64,000 nt of DNA, taken from contig NZ_JAPNJW010000002.1 of the NCBI RefSeq assembly GCF_026626745.1, positions 2,752,151-2,816,150 on the forward strand, given 5' to 3'. Position 1 is the first letter of the stretch. Every line of letters begins with the position of its first letter. The stretch comes from Nannocystis sp. RBIL2. GTDB lineage: Bacteria > Myxococcota_A > Polyangia > Nannocystales > Nannocystaceae. Made by a program: the position numbers and the translations under genes. The notes under the pieces are model-generated. The model was not told the DNA's origin. It worked only from the letters and a program-made list of their open reading frames with translations, and searched no databases. Positions 1 to 7,768 of this stretch are shown piece after piece.

Positions 1-467
1 ACGGTGGTCTCCGTATCGGTGCCCGTCTCGGTGTCCGTGCCCGTCTCGGTGTCCGTGCCCGTCTCGGTCGCGGTCCCGGTGGTCGTGGTGTCCGTGTCGC
101 GATCGCCGGAGACGGTGTAGAAGGAGCCGCCGCTGTCGCTCTCGTCGTGGCCGGTGGTCTTGGTGACGTCGCCCGTGACGGTGGAGTCGGAGCTGCTGTC
201 CGAGGCCGTGCTGGTCGGGCTCGTCGTATCGGTCGCGGCCGTCGTCGACGGGTCGGTGCTCGAAGACGAGGTGCTCGAGGACGAGGTGCTCGTGGTGTCG
301 CCCTCGGTGGTCGTCTTCGAGTCGCTGCAGGCCGAGAGCGCGATACCGAGGGTGAGGCCGAGGGTTGCGAGCAGGTTGCCGCGGACGGTGCCGCACTGCG
401 CCTGGCAAAAGGGACACGTCGAGGTCCCGTCGAATACGTGGCGATCACAAGTAGGACAAGAACGCAT
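1..467 (-). CDS. Zinc-ribbon lipoprotein-like protein with Ser/Thr-rich linker (C-terminus off window)
   Basis: The reading frame starts at the ATG at 467 and runs off the left edge. The N-terminus has two Cys pairs, CPTC (residues 4-7) and CPFC (18-21), which look like a small zinc ribbon. A hydrophobic stretch (about 30-46) follows and ends in LSAC (44-47), which resembles a lipobox. Beyond it lies a long Ser/Thr/Asp/Gly-rich linker with TETGTD repeats near the window edge. A zinc ribbon before a lipobox is unusual because the hydrophobic segment is not N-terminal; it could be a membrane anchor instead. The globular domain, and so the function, is not visible. The linker style matches the other lipoproteins in this window. 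Confidence 0.7.
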   Translation of the reverse strand, partial: MRSCPTCDRHVFDGTSTCPFCQAQCGTVRGNLLATLGLTLGIALSACSDSKTTTEGDTTSTSSSSTSSSSTDPSTTAATDTTSPTSTASDSSSDSTVTGDVTKTTGHDESDSGGSFYTVSGDRDTDTTTTGTATETGTDTETGTDTETGTDTETT

Positions 468-585
468 GCAGACCACGGTCTCACGCGACCAGGGACGCGT
501 CAAGGCGCGGAGCGCGGTTTCAGCGAGGTCTGGAGGTGATGCTCGACGCCCCCGCTCGTCCAATCTACGTCGACGGCGTCGGGCG

Positions 586-1569
586 TCACAGCGCGAGCAG
601 GCCGCGCGTCTCGTCGAGCGCCAGCGGCTGCGCGCCATAGCTCGCCGCGCCGACGCCCCAGCGCGCGAAGCCGGCGGGCTCGGGCGGGTCCGCGAGGCCG
701 GCCGCGTGGCTCCACCACCCGGTCACGCTCAATCGCTTGCCGCGGGCGTACGGCGACACCGGCGTGACCGCGTGGACCGTCTCCGCCGCGACGTTGAACA
801 CGATCAGCGTATTGAATGACGGCACCACCTGCGCGCCGCTCGGGCACCACACGAACTGACCGCCCCACGACGCGTCCCAGTCGCGGGCGAGGTGCCACAC
901 GAACGCGACGGTGCGCGCCAGCTTGTGATCGGCGTGAGGCGCGGCGAAGTCGCCCGGCACGTAGCGCGTCGCCCCGAGCTCGAGCGGGCCGCCGCAGTCG
1001 CGACCCGACAGCGCGGCCGCGAGGTCACGGCTGGCGGCGGCGCTGAACAGCGCGCGGCAGGCCGCGACCGCCGGGCCCGCGGCGTCGTCCTCGTCGAGGA
1101 CGTGGTGGCGATAATGCGGGGAGCGCCCGAACGCCTCGACCGCGCGCCAGCGGGCGGCGGCGTCGAGCGCCGCACCGACGCGCTCGGCGAGGTCGCGGCG
1201 CATGGCGTCGCGGACGACTACTGCTCGCCCTGCCGCGAGCTGGGCGGCGATGTCGCCCTGTCGCGCGAGCACTGCCGGGTCGAGCGCGTCGGCCAGAGAC
1301 GTCGGCCACGCCGCGGGCTCGCCCTCGCCGACGAGCAGCCCCTCTGCGACGAGGCCGGCGACAGTGGCCGCCAGCGCGTCGAGCGAGCCCATGTCGCGGA
1401 GCGTCGCGTGAGCCGCGGCGAGCGTCCGCGGGGCCGCGAACGCGGCGAGCGTCTGGAACGCGCGCGGCTCGAGCGAGAAGGCGCGACGACCGACGAGCGC
1501 GACGACCGTCGCGTCGGGCCCGGGGCGGAACACACACGCGGGCGCGAGGACATAGGACGATTCCGGCAT
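586..1569 (-). CDS. PqqD-like domain fused to 2OG-Fe(II) oxygenase
   Basis: 327 residues from the ATG at 1569; a GTG at 1584 would add five residues. Residues 3-85 look like a PqqD-like/RiPP-recognition winged helix (FSLEP near 31-35, GLVAEGLLVG near 72-81). Residues about 200-288 carry the prolyl-hydroxylase-type 2-oxoglutarate/Fe(II) fold: His212-x-Asp214, distal His266 and Arg279 in KRLSVTGWW. Such enzymes hydroxylate or oxidise side chains. The gene is transcribed away from the precursor genes at 1895 and 2083 and shares their 325-bp intergenic region. With a peptide-recognition-like domain, the simplest inference is oxidation of the neighbouring precursor peptides. Domain identity is fairly secure; the substrate is inferred. 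Confidence 0.75.
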   Translation of the reverse strand: MPESSYVLAPACVFRPGPDATVVALVGRRAFSLEPRAFQTLAAFAAPRTLAAAHATLRDMGSLDALAATVAGLVAEGLLVGEGEPAAWPTSLADALDPAVLARQGDIAAQLAAGRAVVVRDAMRRDLAERVGAALDAAARWRAVEAFGRSPHYRHHVLDEDDAAGPAVAACRALFSAAASRDLAAALSGRDCGGPLELGATRYVPGDFAAPHADHKLARTVAFVWHLARDWDASWGGQFVWCPSGAQVVPSFNTLIVFNVAAETVHAVTPVSPYARGKRLSVTGWWSHAAGLADPPEPAGFARWGVGAASYGAQPLALDETRGLLAL

Positions 1570-1894
1570 TGTCAGCACCACCACGGTGCCCCCTTACCTG
1601 CGGCCGCGTCGTCGCGTCAAGCTGTGCGTGCACGGGCGGCAACGCGCGCAATGATGTGTGTAGAAGCTCACGAGTGAATCGTGGCGACCGCCCTGCGACA
1701 TCGCTGCGGACCACCTGTCGTCCTGATCGAGGAGCGCCGCACGGCATGTTCCCCGACTATGCATGATCGAACATCGAGCCCGATCGCCCGGGGGCCCACG
1801 GGCCGCGCCGGGGGCAGCGCGCCGCGAATACGGAGCGTGTCCGTGCAATTCGGCACTGGCACCTCCGCGACGTAAGCCACAGGAGACGAACGAT
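1570..1894. other. Divergent intergenic region of the peptide cluster
   Basis: 325 bp between the oxygenase start and the first precursor. It should hold both promoters, but I see no convincing -35/-10 pair, sigma-54 site or strong palindrome. The only clear signal is the AGGAGA ribosome-binding site at 1881-1886. Open frames that cross it have no recognisable product. Confidence 0.4.
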
Positions 1895-2059
1895 ATGAGC
1901 GAGAAGACGAACCCGGTGGTCGAGGGTGTGAAGGAGATCGATCCGAGCAACATCCGCGACCTGTTCCAGCTCGAGACCCTGGCCCCGCCGAGCGAGGCCA
2001 ACGGCATGAGCTGCTGCGTGATCATCTGCTGGACGAAGGTCCCGGGCCGGCCGAGCTGA
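1895..2059 (+). CDS. Cys-rich RiPP precursor peptide, copy 1
   Basis: 54 residues. The start at 1895 is set by AGGAGA eight bases upstream and by the identical arrangement at the second copy; a longer frame from 1763 has no such signal. The acidic leader (residues 6-36) contains VVEGVKEIDP and DLFQLETLAPPSEA. It is followed by a core starting near NGMSCCVIIC (36-45) and a divergent tail WTKVPGRPS. Near-complete identity with copy 2 over leader and Cys motif, with variation confined to the tail and a few leader positions, is the pattern of a ribosomally made, post-translationally modified peptide. Neighbouring oxidases, a methyltransferase and an MNIO fragment support this. No Gly-Gly cleavage site or adjacent dedicated protease/transporter is seen. 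Confidence 0.8.
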   Translation: MSEKTNPVVEGVKEIDPSNIRDLFQLETLAPPSEANGMSCCVIICWTKVPGRPS

Positions 2060-2082
2060 AGCGCCGACAGGAGACGAACGAC

Positions 2083-2247
2083 ATGATCGAGAACACGAAC
2101 CACGTGGTCGAGGGTGTGAAGGAGATCGATCCGCTCCACCTCCGCGACCTGTTCCAGCTCGAGACCCTGGCCCCGCCGAGCGAGGCCAACGGCATGAGCT
2201 GCTGCGTGATCATCTGCAAGACCTGGACCCCGGGCCAGCCGGGCTGA
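2083..2247 (+). CDS. Cys-rich RiPP precursor peptide, copy 2
   Basis: 54 residues, starting 23 bp after copy 1 with the same AGGAGACGAACGA ribosome-binding context. Leader and core match copy 1 (DLFQLETLAPPSEA, then NGMSCCVIIC). Differences are at residues 2-7 and 18-20 and in the tail, which is KTWTPGQPG. Both tails keep Thr, Pro-Gly and Pro. The three Cys (40, 41, 45) and the hydrophobic VII are invariant. This looks like a recent tandem duplication followed by tail diversification. It lies upstream of, and probably in one transcript with, the dioxygenase at 2274. Confidence 0.8.
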   Translation: MIENTNHVVEGVKEIDPLHLRDLFQLETLAPPSEANGMSCCVIICKTWTPGQPG

Positions 2248-2273
2248 ACCGAGGCGCCCGCCACCCTACCGCC

Positions 2274-3092
2274 ATGACGATTCCACCCGACAATTTGACG
2301 GAGTTTCGCGACCACGGCGCGACGGTGCTGCGCGGCGTCATCCCGGCGGGCTGGCTGGCCCGCCTGGAGGCGGCGGTCGACCGGGTGCTCGCCGCGCCCG
2401 GCTCGATCGCCGTCGACTACACCCCGCCGGACCGGCCCGGTCGCTTCTATAACGATTTCTTCCTGTGGCTGCGCGAGCCGGAGTTCGCCGCGTTCATCCG
2501 CGAATCGCCGCTGCCCGCGCTCGCCGCAGCGTTGCTCGGCGCGGCGCGGGTCGGCTTCTTCTTCGACCAGCTGTTCGTCAAGGAGCCGCGCACGCAGGAG
2601 AGCATGCCGTGGCATCAAGACCTGCCGTACTGGCCGGTCTCGGGCGACGCGCTGGTGACGATGTGGGTGCCGCTCGATGTCGTCACCCGCGAGAGCGGCG
2701 CGGTGGTCTACGCCCGCGGCTCGCACCGCTGGGGCCGCGTCGCCAAGCGCTGGCGATTCGCCCGTGACGGTGCGGCCCCGGCGAGCGCGGCCCCGCTCGA
2801 GGCCGAGGAGATCCGCGACGCCTCGTTCATGTACTGGGACATGCAGCCCGGCGACGTGCTCGTCCATCACCCGCTGACAGTGCACGCGTCGGGCGGCAAC
2901 GCGACGCCGACGACCCGCCGCCGCGCGCTCGCGCTGCGCTACTTCGCCGACGGCTGCGTGTACGAGCCGCGCGAGGGCGACATCCTGCAGAACCCGCGTG
3001 TCCGCGGCCTGCTGCCCGAGCTCGACCTCGTCGCCGGCGAGCCGCTGCGCGGCGCGGCGTTCCCGATCGTGTGGCCCCCGGAGGTCGCATGA
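2274..3092 (+). CDS. Phytanoyl-CoA dioxygenase family oxygenase
   Basis: 272 residues, beginning 26 bp after precursor 2. It has the PhyH-family Fe(II)/2-oxoglutarate signature: WHQD with His114 and Asp116, the cupin strands around WVPLD and ARGSHRWG (131-154), distal His near 204 in HPLTVHASGGN, and an Arg at about 216 to bind 2-oxoglutarate. Members hydroxylate small molecules and carrier- or peptide-bound residues. Position directly after the precursors and before the methyltransferase suggests a peptide tailoring role. The stop overlaps the next start (ATGA at 3089-3092), so the two are translationally coupled. Confidence 0.8.
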   Translation: MTIPPDNLTEFRDHGATVLRGVIPAGWLARLEAAVDRVLAAPGSIAVDYTPPDRPGRFYNDFFLWLREPEFAAFIRESPLPALAAALLGAARVGFFFDQLFVKEPRTQESMPWHQDLPYWPVSGDALVTMWVPLDVVTRESGAVVYARGSHRWGRVAKRWRFARDGAAPASAAPLEAEEIRDASFMYWDMQPGDVLVHHPLTVHASGGNATPTTRRRALALRYFADGCVYEPREGDILQNPRVRGLLPELDLVAGEPLRGAAFPIVWPPEVA

Positions 3093-3862
3093 CGCCCGCG
3101 ATGCAGGTCGACGTCGACGCGGTCACTGCCGAGCTATATGACGCGTTCACGCAGCGGCACGCCCGCTTCGCCGCGACCAGCGAGACCCTGGTCGCGCTGT
3201 GCGGCCCGCTGGGCGGCACGACCGTCGTTGACCTCGGCTGCGGCACCGGCGTGACGACCCGCGCCTTGCTGCGCGCGGGCGCGGCCGCGGTGGTCGCAAT
3301 CGACGTGTCGCCGGCGATGGTCGCCTGCGCCGCGCGCAACGTCGACGACCCGCGGGCGCGCTTCGTGTGCGCGTCGGCGGAGCGGTTCGATACGGCGCTC
3401 GCCGCTCCGGTCGACGTCGTCGTGTGCAACGCGGCGATCTGGGCGATGGACCCGGCTGCGGTCGCGTCGGCGGTCGGGCGGGCCCTCGGACCCGGCGGTC
3501 GCTTCGCCTTCAACGTCGCGCACACCGACGCGCCGACGTCCGACCTGCACCGGCGCATGCGCGCGCTCGCGGGCGCCACGGGCCTGCAGCCGGCCGAGCC
3601 GCGCCCGCTGCCGCGGCGCGCCGAGCTGCTCGCGGCTCTGACGACCGCGGGTCTCGCGGTGGTCCGCGCGGTCGAGTCGGAGGTGTGGGAGAGCGTCGAG
3701 AGCCAGCGCGATTTCCTGCGCCTGCCCGGCTCTACGTCGCGGACGCTGCCGCGGGTGCCGTACGTCGAGCGCCTGCGCCTGCTCGACCTCGCGTGGGCTG
3801 CAGGAGCGCCCACGGGGGCGACTGTGCGGTGGATCCACGTGCTCGCGGAGCGACGGTCATGA
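3089..3862 (+). CDS. Class I SAM-dependent methyltransferase
   Basis: 257 residues from the ATG at 3089, which overlaps the preceding stop and has GGAGG just upstream; a start at 3071 would lie inside the previous gene. Motif I is VVDLGCGTG (46-54), followed by the acidic residue in AIDVSPAM (70-77) and a post-I strand PVDVVVCNAAIW typical of UbiE/Methyltransf_11-25-like folds. The C-terminal third looks like a substrate-specific cap. It is coupled by ATGA overlaps to genes on both sides, so it belongs to the peptide cluster. The acceptor (O, N or S of the modified peptide) cannot be read from sequence. Confidence 0.8.
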   Translation: MTPAMQVDVDAVTAELYDAFTQRHARFAATSETLVALCGPLGGTTVVDLGCGTGVTTRALLRAGAAAVVAIDVSPAMVACAARNVDDPRARFVCASAERFDTALAAPVDVVVCNAAIWAMDPAAVASAVGRALGPGGRFAFNVAHTDAPTSDLHRRMRALAGATGLQPAEPRPLPRRAELLAALTTAGLAVVRAVESEVWESVESQRDFLRLPGSTSRTLPRVPYVERLRLLDLAWAAGAPTGATVRWIHVLAERRS

Positions 3863-4158
3863 GCGCGCCCGTCGCGACCACCCCGCTCGTCGGCTTCGCC
3901 TACCGCCGGCCCTACCGCGCCGCGCTGCATGATGCGGAGCGCGGGCCCGACGTGCTCGAGCTGATGGCAGAGACCTTCGACCCGCGCCTGCCCGGGCGCG
4001 TCGACGACGTGCGAGCGCTGCGCGAGCGCTACGCCCTCGTCGGTCACAGCGTCGGCCTGTCGATCGGCTCGGTCGAGCGGCCGCCGCAGGCCTACCTCGA
4101 CGGGCTCGCCCGCTTCGTCGAGCTCGTGCAGCCGCGCGTGTACAGCGACCACTTCGCT
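3859..4158 (+). pseudogene. Truncated MNIO (DUF692) peptide-modifying oxidase, N-terminal 100 residues
   Basis: Starts with an ATGA overlap to the methyltransferase. Residues 10-100 match the start of DUF692/MNIO enzymes (MbnB, TglH and BufB relatives): VGFAYRRPYR, DVLELMAETF with Glu38, VGHSVGLSIGS with metal-ligand-like His63, and VYSDHFA with His98. Full-length enzymes are about 270-300 residues and need further His/Asp/Glu ligands to hold the iron cluster. Here recognisable sequence stops at about 4158. The frame then continues only as an Arg-rich out-of-frame reading of the downstream glycosyltransferase. The enzyme cannot work as read. Cause: an internal deletion in the genome, or a collapse in the assembly. 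Confidence 0.65.
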
Positions 4159-4180
4159 CGAGGCCGCGTCCGACTATCGC

Positions 4181-6172
4181 ATGTTCCTGCCGGCGGCCGA
4201 GCGCCGTCACCTCGAGGGCGAGTACCCCGGCGGCGGCTTCGTCCGCCTGCACGCCAGCGACGAGGCCGGCCTCGAGGGCAACTACATCCCGTACGCCAAC
4301 CCGTACGTCAGCAAGCTGGCGGCGCTCGCCCGCGACGTGGTCCGCGAGCACGCCTGCGACCTGATCTGGGCCGCGTACCTCGAGCCGTACGGGGTCGCGG
4401 CGGCGCTGGCGTCGAAGCTGACCGGGGTGCCGTACGCGGTCCGCCACGCCGGCAGCGACATCGCCGGGCTCGCGCAGCTGCCGGCGCGGCAGAACCTCTA
4501 CCTCGACGTGTTCCGCCACGCGAGCCTGGTGATCACCGCGCCGTTCCTGCGCCCGACGCTCGAGCGCGCCGGCATCCCGCACGCGCACATGTTCGCGGTG
4601 CCGCTCGCGGCGTACGCGAGCGCGGGGTTTCAGCCCGACGGACCCGCGCTCGACGTCGACGCGCTGCTCGACGAATCGGCCGACGAGCGCGGCCCGTGGC
4701 CACGACCGACGCGGCGCTTCGACCCCGCGCTGCCGACGATCGGCATCTACGGCAAGGTCAGCGATTACAAGGGCATGTTCGAGGTCGTCGCCGCGCTCGG
4801 CGAGCTCGCGGCCGCGGGCCGGCGCTTCAATCTATTGACGCTGGTCGGCGCGCACGGACCGGGGCCCGCGGCGCTGCAGCAGGCGATCGCGCGCGCGGGG
4901 ATCGCCGAATCGACGTACGCCCTGCCCTTCCTGCCGCACTGGATGGTGCCGCGATTCATCCGCACCTGCGCCGCGGTGTGTTTTTTGGAGAACCGCTTCC
5001 CGATCGCCATCCACACGCCGCAGGTCGGCTTCGAGGTGCTCGCGTGCGGCCGCTGCCTGATCGTGTCCGAGGAGGTGCGATCGAAGACGCAGCGACGCGC
5101 CGATCTCGTCGATGGGGTGCACGCGTTCGTCGTCGACGACCCCGCCGACGTCGCGCAGGTGCGGCGAGCGCTGACGCGGGTGATCGACGACCCCGCCGGC
5201 GCGCAGAGGATCGGTGTGCGCGGGCGCGAGTTCGTGGCCGGGCGGTTCACCGCGCCGGATGTGTCTGCGGTGGTGACGCGGCTGCGCCGCACGATCGAGG
5301 AGGCGAAGGCGATGTCCCTGGAGGGCCTGCAACAGACTCTGAGCGAGCTCTACGCCGACCCGGCGCTGCGCGCCGCGCTGGCGACGGACGAGGGAGCCCT
5401 GCGCGGCCGCGACCTCGACGACCGCGAGCGCGCGGCGGTGCTGGAGCTCGCGCGGCGCCTCATGCCGCAGGTCGAGCGCTTCGGCCAGATGCTCGTGCAC
5501 AAGCGCCTCGATTACTTCCTCGAGCTGTTCGGCGCGACCGCGCCGCACCTGCGAGCGCACGAGGCCGCGGTGCGCGAGCGATTCGCGCGCGAGTTCGACT
5601 TCCGCTGGCGCCCGCCTGCCGAGGACGTCGCGTACTTCGGCGAATTCTTACGCCGCCTGCTCGTCGCGCCGTGGCCGGCTCACCTCGGCGACCTGGTGCG
5701 CTACGACGAATGCCTGTGGCGCGCCGAGACGACCGACGACGCCGCCGCGCCCCCGTTCGAGCGCCTGCTCGACATGCGGATCGCCGAGCCGCCCGGCCTC
5801 GGAGCCACGGTCCTGACGCCCGAAGATCGCGTCGCGCTCGCTCCCGGGGTCATCGTCGAGCGCTTCGACCACCCGGTGCATCGCCTGGTCGCGGAGGGCC
5901 CCGGCGCACGCGTGGAGCCGGCCGCGACGGTGATCGCGTTCACGCCCCGACGCGGAGCGACCGCCGCCCGCGCCCACGTGATGAACGAGGAGCTCGTGCG
6001 TCTGGCGACTGCCGCCGGCGACGGTCGCCTCGTGGCTGCGCTGCTCGACGAGGCCGCCGCGCGCCACGCCGATCGCCCGGCGGAGGCCGTCCAGCGCGCA
6101 GCCCTGCAGGCGTTGCAGCTGCTCGGCGAGCGCCACGTGCTCGTGCGCGGGCCGCTTCAGCGCTTGCGATGA
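4181..6172 (+). CDS. Glycosyltransferase fused to an MNIO-partner-like C-terminal domain (N-terminus apparently missing)
   Basis: 663 residues from the first ATG in this frame; the frame is open further upstream. Residues 1-370 are GT-B/GT4-like: acceptor half with VPYAVRHAGSDIAGL, donor half with TIGIYGKVSDYKGMFEV and HTPQVGFEVLACGRCLIVS. The usual N-terminal Rossmann strand is absent, as expected if a deletion joined it to the MNIO fragment. Residues 380-640 are a different domain: LYADPALRAAL, HKRLDYFLELF, then a second part with LVRYDECLWR and LAPGVIVERFDHPV. By eye this is the pattern of the partner proteins encoded beside MNIO enzymes. If so, the gene joins glycosylation to peptide recruitment. 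The glycosyltransferase call is firm; the partner assignment is tentative. Confidence 0.65.
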   Translation: MFLPAAERRHLEGEYPGGGFVRLHASDEAGLEGNYIPYANPYVSKLAALARDVVREHACDLIWAAYLEPYGVAAALASKLTGVPYAVRHAGSDIAGLAQLPARQNLYLDVFRHASLVITAPFLRPTLERAGIPHAHMFAVPLAAYASAGFQPDGPALDVDALLDESADERGPWPRPTRRFDPALPTIGIYGKVSDYKGMFEVVAALGELAAAGRRFNLLTLVGAHGPGPAALQQAIARAGIAESTYALPFLPHWMVPRFIRTCAAVCFLENRFPIAIHTPQVGFEVLACGRCLIVSEEVRSKTQRRADLVDGVHAFVVDDPADVAQVRRALTRVIDDPAGAQRIGVRGREFVAGRFTAPDVSAVVTRLRRTIEEAKAMSLEGLQQTLSELYADPALRAALATDEGALRGRDLDDRERAAVLELARRLMPQVERFGQMLVHKRLDYFLELFGATAPHLRAHEAAVRERFAREFDFRWRPPAEDVAYFGEFLRRLLVAPWPAHLGDLVRYDECLWRAETTDDAAAPPFERLLDMRIAEPPGLGATVLTPEDRVALAPGVIVERFDHPVHRLVAEGPGARVEPAATVIAFTPRRGATAARAHVMNEELVRLATAAGDGRLVAALLDEAAARHADRPAEAVQRAALQALQLLGERHVLVRGPLQRLR

Positions 6173-6445
6173 TCCTCCCACGCATAGAGGCCGTGAACGC
6201 CGAGCCATTCGCAAGTGACGCCATCCGCAGCGTCACCGCGTGTCGGCTCCGGCGGATCACGGTCCTCGATCCGTGAGCACCCGATGCGGCTTCGCTCGGA
6301 GCTCTCGGCGCTTCGAGCCGACGCTCGGTCATCGTCCGCTCGCGTCGATGGTCGGCGCCTCGCGGCGAGTTCGCGGCGATCGACGCATCCGCGGACGCTG
6401 CGAGGAGGGTTCTCAAGCAGCGCTGCCGCTGGTACGTTTTCGCCG

Positions 6446-7768
6446 ATGAAGTACGGACCCGGTGGCCTCACGATCGCGGTGCTCGCAGTGTTTGCCTGCG
6501 GTGACGACGGACGACCGGGGCTCACTGGTTCGTCCGCCAGCGCGGGCACGGCGGCCGCGACCAGCACGGGCGCGGCCTCGTCGAGCGCGTCGGAGGTCCC
6601 GACGACGACCGGTGGTAGCGCGAGCGCGACGGAGTCGAGCACCGACGCGAGCGCGACGGGGCCGAGCGCTGGCACATCGACGACCGCGACCACCGAACAG
6701 GTGACCTCCTCGACCACCGAGACATCGACGACCGGGGAGAGCGAGACGACCGAAACGAGCGAAACGACGGCGGCCGGGTGCGAAGCCCAGCCGGAGGTCT
6801 GCGACGCGCTCGACAACAACTGCAACGACCTGTTCGACGAGGGTTGCGACTGTACCCCGCCCGATCTGGAGCTGGAGGCGATCGAGGGTTACACCGCGCG
6901 CGTCGTCTTCGACGTCCCGATGCAGCTCGGCGCGTACGGGTACCTCGGCGACGTCGAGCGCGCGCTCGGCGAGTACTGGAGCGAGCCCGGAGAGGGCGTG
7001 CTGTTCACCGTCAACAACCCGCAGAACACTGCCAGCGGGATCGGCCTGCTCGATCAGGACGGCGGGTTCAAGGGCTGGCTGATCGATCCGGCCGACGCTG
7101 CGCTGCCGATCAACCCCTACCTCGAATACGCCTACGGCGGGGTGCTGTACACCTGTCACACGGTCAACGTGAACGAGTGGATCTACAAGATCTACCCCGA
7201 CGGGACGACCGAGCAGGTGGTCCAGCACGGCAATTGCGAGGGGCTGATCTACGGCGACCGCGGCGACGGGACGGCCTCGCTCTACGCGAGCAACTACGGC
7301 GAGGACGCGATCTACAGGATCGGCGAGGACGGCTCGCGCACGGCGGTGGCGCAGGGCCCGGATCTGGACGTCGTGGTCGACCTCGCGATCCCGCCGCCGA
7401 CCTCGATGTTCAAACCCGGGCTGTACGCGATCAATCAGACCCACCTCGGCGTGCACCGCCTCGACGCCGCCGACGTGCTCTCGCTCGATTATCCCTACTC
7501 TCTCGGCTTCGGCATTGGCGAGGAGATGAGCTTCGCCGCGCCCACGTCTGCGTTTCGCGACCACTTCTATCACCTGTCGGCGACGCTGCAGGCGGTCGTC
7601 CGGGTCGCGCCCGACGGTAGCTGGGAGACGGTGCTCACCGGCCCGAAGCTCAATTACGGCCTCTATTCGACCGGCGGGGTGTTCTCTTCCAACGGGGCGT
7701 TCTACTTCTTCACCAACGAAGACGCGCTGATCATGCGCCTCCAGGCCTGCAACATCGCGGGTCAGTGA
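6446..7768 (+). CDS. Secreted lipoprotein with MopE-like Cys/Asp motif and repeat-type C-terminal domain
   Basis: 440 residues from the ATG at 6446; the frame is open upstream without a better start. The signal peptide ends at a lipobox-like VFAC (Cys18). Residues 25-110 are a Ser/Thr/Ala/Gly linker. Residues 118-134 (VCDALDNNCNDLFDEGC) match the putative metal-binding motif found in MopE-like myxobacterial proteins. The remaining 300 residues contain repeated segments such as GLLDQDGGFKGWL, IYKIYPDGTTEQV and IYRIGEDGSRTAV, suggesting a beta-propeller of SMP-30/NHL type. It is probably a surface lipoprotein of unknown ligand. No operon partners. Confidence 0.75.
   Translation: MKYGPGGLTIAVLAVFACGDDGRPGLTGSSASAGTAAATSTGAASSSASEVPTTTGGSASATESSTDASATGPSAGTSTTATTEQVTSSTTETSTTGESETTETSETTAAGCEAQPEVCDALDNNCNDLFDEGCDCTPPDLELEAIEGYTARVVFDVPMQLGAYGYLGDVERALGEYWSEPGEGVLFTVNNPQNTASGIGLLDQDGGFKGWLIDPADAALPINPYLEYAYGGVLYTCHTVNVNEWIYKIYPDGTTEQVVQHGNCEGLIYGDRGDGTASLYASNYGEDAIYRIGEDGSRTAVAQGPDLDVVVDLAIPPPTSMFKPGLYAINQTHLGVHRLDAADVLSLDYPYSLGFGIGEEMSFAAPTSAFRDHFYHLSATLQAVVRVAPDGSWETVLTGPKLNYGLYSTGGVFSSNGAFYFFTNEDALIMRLQACNIAGQ

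Noticed and set aside
1895-2247. Lanthipeptide or sactipeptide precursors
   Set aside because: No LanM/LanB/LanC or radical SAM enzyme in or next to the cluster; the enzymes present fit MNIO/oxygenase chemistry better.
3367-6276. Long + frame covering methyltransferase, MNIO fragment and glycosyltransferase
   Set aside because: Only residues encoded by 3859-4158 look like protein; the rest is Arg-rich out-of-frame reading of neighbours.
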